Below, in pieces: positions 60,101 to 64,000 of a DNA stretch of 64,000 nucleotides. This DNA comes from Bacteroides pyogenes (lineage in GTDB: Bacteria > Bacteroidota > Bacteroidia > Bacteroidales > Bacteroidaceae), in the NCBI RefSeq assembly GCF_014196225.1, contig NZ_JACIDI010000002.1:124001-188000 (forward strand). Direction: 5' to 3'. The notes under the pieces are model-generated. The model made no database searches. It was not told where the DNA came from and saw only the letters and a program-made list of their open reading frames with translations. The number at the start of each line of letters is the position of its first letter. Position 1 is the stretch's first letter. The translations under genes were made by a program, and so were the position numbers.

Positions 60101-60375
60101 CTACGCATGTTGACTTTCACCTCTTGCGAAGTCATTCCCACATACGAAAACACCAGCACATCTTTCGATGCGTCATTCACCTTCAAGGTATAGTTACCGT
60201 TAATGTCGGTAACTGTTCCGATACCGACAGCACCTTTAACAGTAACACTGCTCCCAATCACTTCATATCCTTCGCTATCGACTACCTTACCGATAACTGT
60301 CAAGCTTTGCGCATACACCGACATGTTGACAAAAGCGAGGATAAACATTAAAAATAATTCTTTTAATTTATACAT
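57178..60375 (-). CDS. SusC-family transporter of the third sulfatase locus
   Basis: 1065 residues from [23 protein letters not shown] at 60375; this start gives a clean signal peptide whereas 25 upstream codons do not. Regulatory domain about 25-105 ([38 protein letters not shown]), [23 protein letters not shown], and plug with [44 protein letters not shown] and [37 protein letters not shown]. The barrel ends [10 protein letters not shown]. It is first gene of a susC-susD-sulfatase operon with no glycoside hydrolase and no regulator in the window, so this locus probably borrows enzymes encoded elsewhere. Confidence 0.95.
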   Translation of the reverse strand: [1065 protein letters not shown]

Positions 60376-60996
60376 AATAATAAATTTAGGGTTAGCTTTA
60401 TATTTTGGGTAAAACCAATATTCTACAAATACCAAGAATTGCGGAATCAAGTCTTGCAGATAGTTAAAACAAGAATTCTCTCTTATTTAGGATTCACTCA
60501 ATAAATACGTTATTCAGATATAATATTTTATCCGGATATTTTCCGGTCATTTCATTTTTGCTGACAAGCATAAACGTATAAGACAGCAGAGCTATTGAAT
60601 AGACCATGTTCTGCCATGATTAGATTTCAACATTCAAAAATAGCTTTCCACCGCTGATCTTCCATTCATTTTTATACAACATTCTACCACATACGTTCAC
60701 GCCGCCTGCAATTTTGTTGATTCGATATTAATTTTGTTGAAAAGACATCTTTCGAAACGATTTTAGCACATTTTAGAATGCGGAAACCTTCCTGTCAAGC
60801 AAAAAAGTATTACTTTAGCAGAGCAATAAACGAACATCCTTTAATTTGTGTTTTATGAACCGCTTATGATCGTTGAAGTACAACAGCACCTTTCCCGATT
60901 ATGCCCCACACCGGAGAAACCAACATCTCGCCCCGCTGATCCCCTTGACACAGTTCCGCTCCGGCCTCGAGCAGAAGCGGAGACGAAAAATATAGA
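60376..60996. other. Divergent promoter region, 621 bp, between susC and dus
   Basis: No gene recognised and no exact TAnnTTTG box for susC found. Near matches: GGTATTTG on the minus strand (around 60440) and TACTTTAG (60811-60818) on the plus strand for dus. The region is A/T-rich with no visible repeat. Confidence 0.4.
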
Positions 60997-61953
60997 ATGA
61001 TGCAACAAACTCTATCCATACAGTTCGCCCCTTTGCAGGGATATACCGAGACCGTTTACCGAAACGCTCACGAAGCCGTTTTCGGAGGCGCAGACATCTA
61101 CTACACCCCTTTCGTGAGGGTAGAGAAAGGAACGTTTCGTTCGAAAGATGTACGGGACATCAGCCCCGAAAAGAATCGCGTATACCGTCTCATCCCCCAA
61201 CTCATCGCCCCTACACCGGAGAAGGCGGAGGCTGTTTTAGGGCTTTTCATCGAGAAAGGTTACCGCGAAGCCGACCTGAATCTGGGTTGTCCGTTCCCGT
61301 TACTTGCCAAACGGCATAACGGTTCGGGCATCCTGCCTTATCCGGACGAAGTAAGAGAGTTACTCCGCATCATCCGCCGCCACCCGGAAATCAACTTCTC
61401 GGTCAAGATGCGTCTGGGATGGGAAGACCCGAAAGAATGCCTCGCATTGGCCGACCTGCTGAATGAGATTCCGCTACGACAAGTCACGATGCACGCGCGA
61501 ATAGGAATGCAACAATACAAAGGGAAGCCGGACATGGAGGGGTTCCGCACTTTCTACGAAGTTTGCCGTCACCCGCTGGTTTACAACGGAGATATCACCG
61601 GCACTGCTGACATCAGGTATCTTTCCACGCTTTTCCCGCATCTGACTGGCGTCATGATAGGACGCGGGCTTCTCGCACGCCCGGCATTGGCGCTGGAATA
61701 TAAAGAGAACCGGACGCTCGGAGAAGATGAATACTGGGAAAGGATGAAAGCGCTGCACACAGCTGTTTTCGAAGGATATGCCTCGCAGTTGGAAGGCGGA
61801 GACGCTCAATTGTTGAACAAGATGAAGACTTTCTGGGAATATCCGTCGGCAGGAATAGACCGGAAGGCAGCCAAAAGCATCCGCAAGAGTACCAGCCTCA
61901 GCAAATATGAACAGGCTGTTTCGGCTTTCTTCAACCAACCGTTGCACCGATAA
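60997..61953 (+). CDS. tRNA-dihydrouridine synthase family protein
   Basis: 318 residues, cytosolic TIM-barrel flavoenzyme that reduces uridine to dihydrouridine in the tRNA D-loop using NADPH and FMN. FAPLQGYTETVYRNA at the start is the FMN-binding opening. ADLNLGCPFPLLAKRHNGSGIL carries catalytic Cys98 and the downstream Lys/His cluster. VKMRLGWED, VTMHARIGMQQYKGKPDM and VYNGDITGTADI (FMN-phosphate part) follow, then GVMIGRGLLARPALA. The subgroup (DusA, B or C type) cannot be fixed. The start is MM, so one codon is ambiguous. The last codons (LHR, stop) coincide with the first unit of the 66-bp tandem array that follows. Confidence 0.95.
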   Translation: MMQQTLSIQFAPLQGYTETVYRNAHEAVFGGADIYYTPFVRVEKGTFRSKDVRDISPEKNRVYRLIPQLIAPTPEKAEAVLGLFIEKGYREADLNLGCPFPLLAKRHNGSGILPYPDEVRELLRIIRRHPEINFSVKMRLGWEDPKECLALADLLNEIPLRQVTMHARIGMQQYKGKPDMEGFRTFYEVCRHPLVYNGDITGTADIRYLSTLFPHLTGVMIGRGLLARPALALEYKENRTLGEDEYWERMKALHTAVFEGYASQLEGGDAQLLNKMKTFWEYPSAGIDRKAAKSIRKSTSLSKYEQAVSAFFNQPLHR

Positions 61954-62490
61954 AAGGAATTGAAAAAACAGATAGAAGCGAACAGCCCTGCTTCTAATTC
62001 CGGGTTTCTGCATCGGTAGAAAGAAGCCGGGAAATAGGTGAGAATGAATAACCCTCTCTCTTACTCCGAATCATACCACCGGTAGAAAGAAACGAAGAAA
62101 TAGGTGAGAATGAAAAAACTTCCCCTTATTCCGAATCATACCACCGGTACAAAGAAACCGGAAAACGGATGAGAATGAATAGCCCTGCTCCTTATTACGA
62201 ATCATACCATCGGTAGAAAGAAACCGGAGAAATAGGTGAGAATGAAAAAACCGACTCCTTATTCCAAATCACAGCATCGGTAGAGAGAAACCGAGGAATA
62301 GGTTAGAATCAAAAAACTCCACCTTATTCCAAATCATAGCACCGATAGAAAGAAACCGAAAAGTAGGTGAGAATGAAAAATCCTACTCCTTACTCCGAAT
62401 CATACCACCGATAGAAAGAAGTCCGGGAAGCAGAAGAAAACAGGCATGCTACTCCTTTTTCGAGTCGATACACCGATAAAAAGAAGACGG
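61949..62490 (+). repeat. Imperfect tandem array, period 65-67 bp, about nine units, with 13-codon micro-ORFs
   Basis: The landmark GRTA(G/A)AAAG recurs at 61949, 62015, 62081, 62146, 62212, 62279, 62344, 62410 and 62475. Most units read AGGTGAGA, ATG, then CCT...TAC TCC GAA TCA TAC CAC CGG TAG. Four complete 13-residue frames result: MNNPLSYSESYHR (62044-62085), MNSPAPYYESYHR (62175-62216), MKKPTPYSKSQHR (62242-62283) and MKNPTPYSESYHR (62373-62414). One unit is shifted by a 1-bp deletion (20-residue frame, 62110-62172) and one has lost its ATG (ATC near 62308). No terminator is obvious. It is not a CRISPR: there are no conserved repeat/variable spacer blocks. Confidence 0.9.
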
Positions 62491-62543
62491 GAAGCAAGGG
62501 GAAGATTCATAACCAAACCCATTGCCGCAATCGTTATTTTATG

Positions 62544-62551
62544 TACTTTTG
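62544..62551 (+). promoter_or_regulatory. -7 box (TACTTTTG) of the porin gene
   Basis: An exact TAnnTTTG match ending 8 bp before the ATG at 62560, implying an extremely short leader. Confidence 0.55.
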
Positions 62552-62559
62552 CGGGCATT

Positions 62560-63879
62560 ATGAAGAAAATGATGTTGACACTTGCGGCAGTTTTATTCAC
62601 TGAAGCAGGAGATAACCACATAAGGAGCATAAGAAGTTTGTTGACACTTGCGGCAGTTTTATTCGTTGCAGCAGGAAGTCTGGCGCAAAAGAAGGACTTC
62701 AGCTACAAGTTTTACGGTCAGGTGCGCACAGACCTTTACTACAACAGCCGCGCAAATCAAGAGACGGTAGACGGATTGTTCTACATGTATCCGAAAGACA
62801 AGAACCCCGACCCGGCAGGAAAGGACCTGAACGCCACACCCAACAGCAACTTTTACACACTATACTCACGGCTCGGAGTGAACATCACAGGACCGGAGCT
62901 GGGCAATGCCACCACTTCCGCCAAGGTGGAGGCCGACTTCCGAGGCACGGGAAGCAGCTTCTCGGTGGTTCGTCTTCGCCACGCTTATTTCCGGATGGAC
63001 TGGGGAAAAAGCTCCTTATTGGCGGGACAAACGTGGCATCCGCTGTTCGGCGATGTGTCTCCGCAGATACTGAATCTTTCGGTAGGAGCGCCTTTCCAAC
63101 CCTTCAGCCGAGCTCCGCAACTGCGATACCGATATACGGGAAATCACATCCGGCTGACCGGATCTGCCGTATGGCAGTCGCAATACCTTTCGCAGGGGAT
63201 TGATGAAAACAACCCGATGAAAAGCAAAAAGAGCCAGGAATATATAAAGAAGAGCATGGTTCCGGAGCTTTTTGCGGGAATAGATTATCATTCGAAACAT
63301 TTTCTGGCGGGACTCGGCGTAGAGTTTCTCTCAATGAAACCGCGTACACAAGCCACAGGAGCCGACGGGAAAACCTACCGGGTGAGCGAGCGAATCAACA
63401 GTCTGTCTTATGAGGCACACGCCAAATATACCGCGAACGACTGGTTCATCGCCGCGAAAAGCGTATTGGGGTCGAACCTTACACAGACCTCCGGACTGGG
63501 CGGTTTCGGTGTCCGTTCGGTCGATTCAGCAACCGGAGCGCAAAAGTACACCCCGATACGTTTCTCAAGTTCGTGGCTGAACCTTGTATACGGCAAAAGG
63601 TGGAAACCGGGAATATTCGCGGGGTATGCCAGGAATCTCGGCACGCGCGAAGCGCTGCAAGAAGGCACTCCGCTGTACGGAACGGGCACGGATCTGAAAG
63701 ATCTTGCTTCACTCGGCACGGAGCTTACCTATAATACGCCCCATTGGAAGTTCGGCGTGGAATACCTGTACAGCATTGCAAACTACGGGAAAGACATCGA
63801 CCGGAAAGACGGGAAGATGCTCGATACGCATCCGGTGAAAAACCATCGCTTCGTGGCGGCAGCCATGTTCATGTTCTGA
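62560..63879 (+). CDS. Outer-membrane beta-barrel porin (DcaP/OprO-like)
   Basis: 439 residues from MKKMMLTLAAVLF at 62560; an upstream in-frame start at 62446 lies inside the tandem array and before the promoter. After SLAQ the mature part is an amphipathic beta-barrel: FSYKFYGQVRTDLYYNSR, FYTLYSRLGVNITGPELGNATTSAKVEADFRG, VRLRHAYFRMDWGKSSLLAGQTWHPLFGDVSPQILN and GAPFQPFSRAPQLRYRY, ending HRFVAAAMFMF with a terminal aromatic Phe. The pattern suits a DcaP/OprO-type trimeric porin. Oddly, the signal peptide contains LTLAAVLFTEAG and, 22 residues later, LTLAAVLFVAAG, which are encoded by a near-perfect DNA repeat. The substrate is unknown. Confidence 0.88.
   Translation: MKKMMLTLAAVLFTEAGDNHIRSIRSLLTLAAVLFVAAGSLAQKKDFSYKFYGQVRTDLYYNSRANQETVDGLFYMYPKDKNPDPAGKDLNATPNSNFYTLYSRLGVNITGPELGNATTSAKVEADFRGTGSSFSVVRLRHAYFRMDWGKSSLLAGQTWHPLFGDVSPQILNLSVGAPFQPFSRAPQLRYRYTGNHIRLTGSAVWQSQYLSQGIDENNPMKSKKSQEYIKKSMVPELFAGIDYHSKHFLAGLGVEFLSMKPRTQATGADGKTYRVSERINSLSYEAHAKYTANDWFIAAKSVLGSNLTQTSGLGGFGVRSVDSATGAQKYTPIRFSSSWLNLVYGKRWKPGIFAGYARNLGTREALQEGTPLYGTGTDLKDLASLGTELTYNTPHWKFGVEYLYSIANYGKDIDRKDGKMLDTHPVKNHRFVAAAMFMF
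62575..62664 (+). repeat. In-frame 66-bp duplication inside the porin signal sequence
   Basis: The 24 bases at 62575-62598 (starting TTGACACTTG) recur exactly at 62641-62664. The 66-bp offset keeps the frame and adds 22 residues. Confidence 0.92.
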
Positions 63880-63901
63880 TAGAAAAGCATACGCAACGGA
63901 A

Positions 63902-64000
63902 CTTAGCCGTATTCCTTCCAAACCGTTGTGTGGAATACCATCGCGCTGAGCCTGCTTCAGTTACGGCTTAGCCGCTTTCCTTCCAAACCGTTGTGTGGAA
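63902..64000 (+). repeat. Direct repeat after the porin, 65-bp offset, cut by the window edge
   Basis: A 34-bp motif beginning CTTAGCCG and ending GTTGTGTGGAA lies at 63902-63935 and, with two changes, at 63967-64000. The array may continue beyond the window. Confidence 0.9.

Noticed and set aside
61949..62490. CRISPR array
   Set aside because: The whole 66-bp unit is similar from copy to copy, with no conserved-repeat/unique-spacer alternation and no cas genes.

Overview
This window looks like chromosomal DNA of a gut Bacteroides species. Evidence: five SusC/SusD pairs, lipoproteins with Bacteroides-type lipoboxes, a hybrid two-component regulator, serine-type sulfatases, and repeated TAnnTTTG promoter boxes (the Bacteroides -7 element). 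Housekeeping genes (cysS, dus, a Cof-type phosphatase) are interspersed with accessory glycan loci. Protein names below come from motif reading and remembered families; no database search was run.

Layout. 1-2.2 kb: 3' end of a surface-protein operon (beta-helix protein, fimbrillin-like/jelly-roll lipoprotein). 2.3-3.1 kb: HAD phosphatase. 3.7-8.3 kb: a susCD pair (-). 8.6-10.1 kb: cysS (+). 10.1-12.3 kb: a gene-poor, repeat-rich stretch with a 38-bp inverted repeat. 12.3-21.7 kb: four-gene tandem susC-susD-susC-susD operon (-). 22.1-28.1 kb: GH88, sulfatase and PL8 chondroitinase (-). 28.3-31.1 kb: two envelope genes (-). 31.3-35.2 kb: a three-gene His-rich TonB receptor cluster, probably for metal uptake. 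35.7-38.8 kb: GH2 beta-galactosidase. 39.3-40.4 kb: DIP1984-like and CBM9-like proteins (-). 40.5-53.0 kb: HTCS regulator, sulfatase, susC, susD and a DUF5017-type surface lipoprotein (+). 53.7-60.4 kb: susC, susD and a third sulfatase (-). 61.0-64.0 kb: dus, an approximately 66-bp tandem array, and an outer-membrane porin.

How the genes work together. The HTCS, sulfatase, susC, susD, SGBP block plus the separate GH88, sulfatase, PL8 operon has the gene content and order of the chondroitin/dermatan sulfate/hyaluronan utilisation system of B. thetaiotaomicron (BT3330-BT3334 and BT3348-BT3350, from memory). Expected flow: surface capture and import by SGBP/SusD/SusC; PL8 cleavage to unsaturated oligosaccharides; removal of sulfates by two S1 sulfatases; GH88 splitting of unsaturated disaccharides; the disaccharide sensed by the periplasmic propeller of the HTCS. 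All three sulfatases carry Ser in the formylglycine motif, so they need an anaerobic sulfatase-maturating enzyme encoded elsewhere.

The least explained material is non-coding: three dispersed arrays of about 22 bp (TATATA/ACCGCGGT), several imperfect tandem duplications that share a 64-67 bp period (including one with repeated 13-codon micro-ORFs), the 38-bp inverted repeat, strong hairpins in both gaps of the PL8 operon, and a promoter/hairpin-bounded stretch without a gene that may encode a small RNA.
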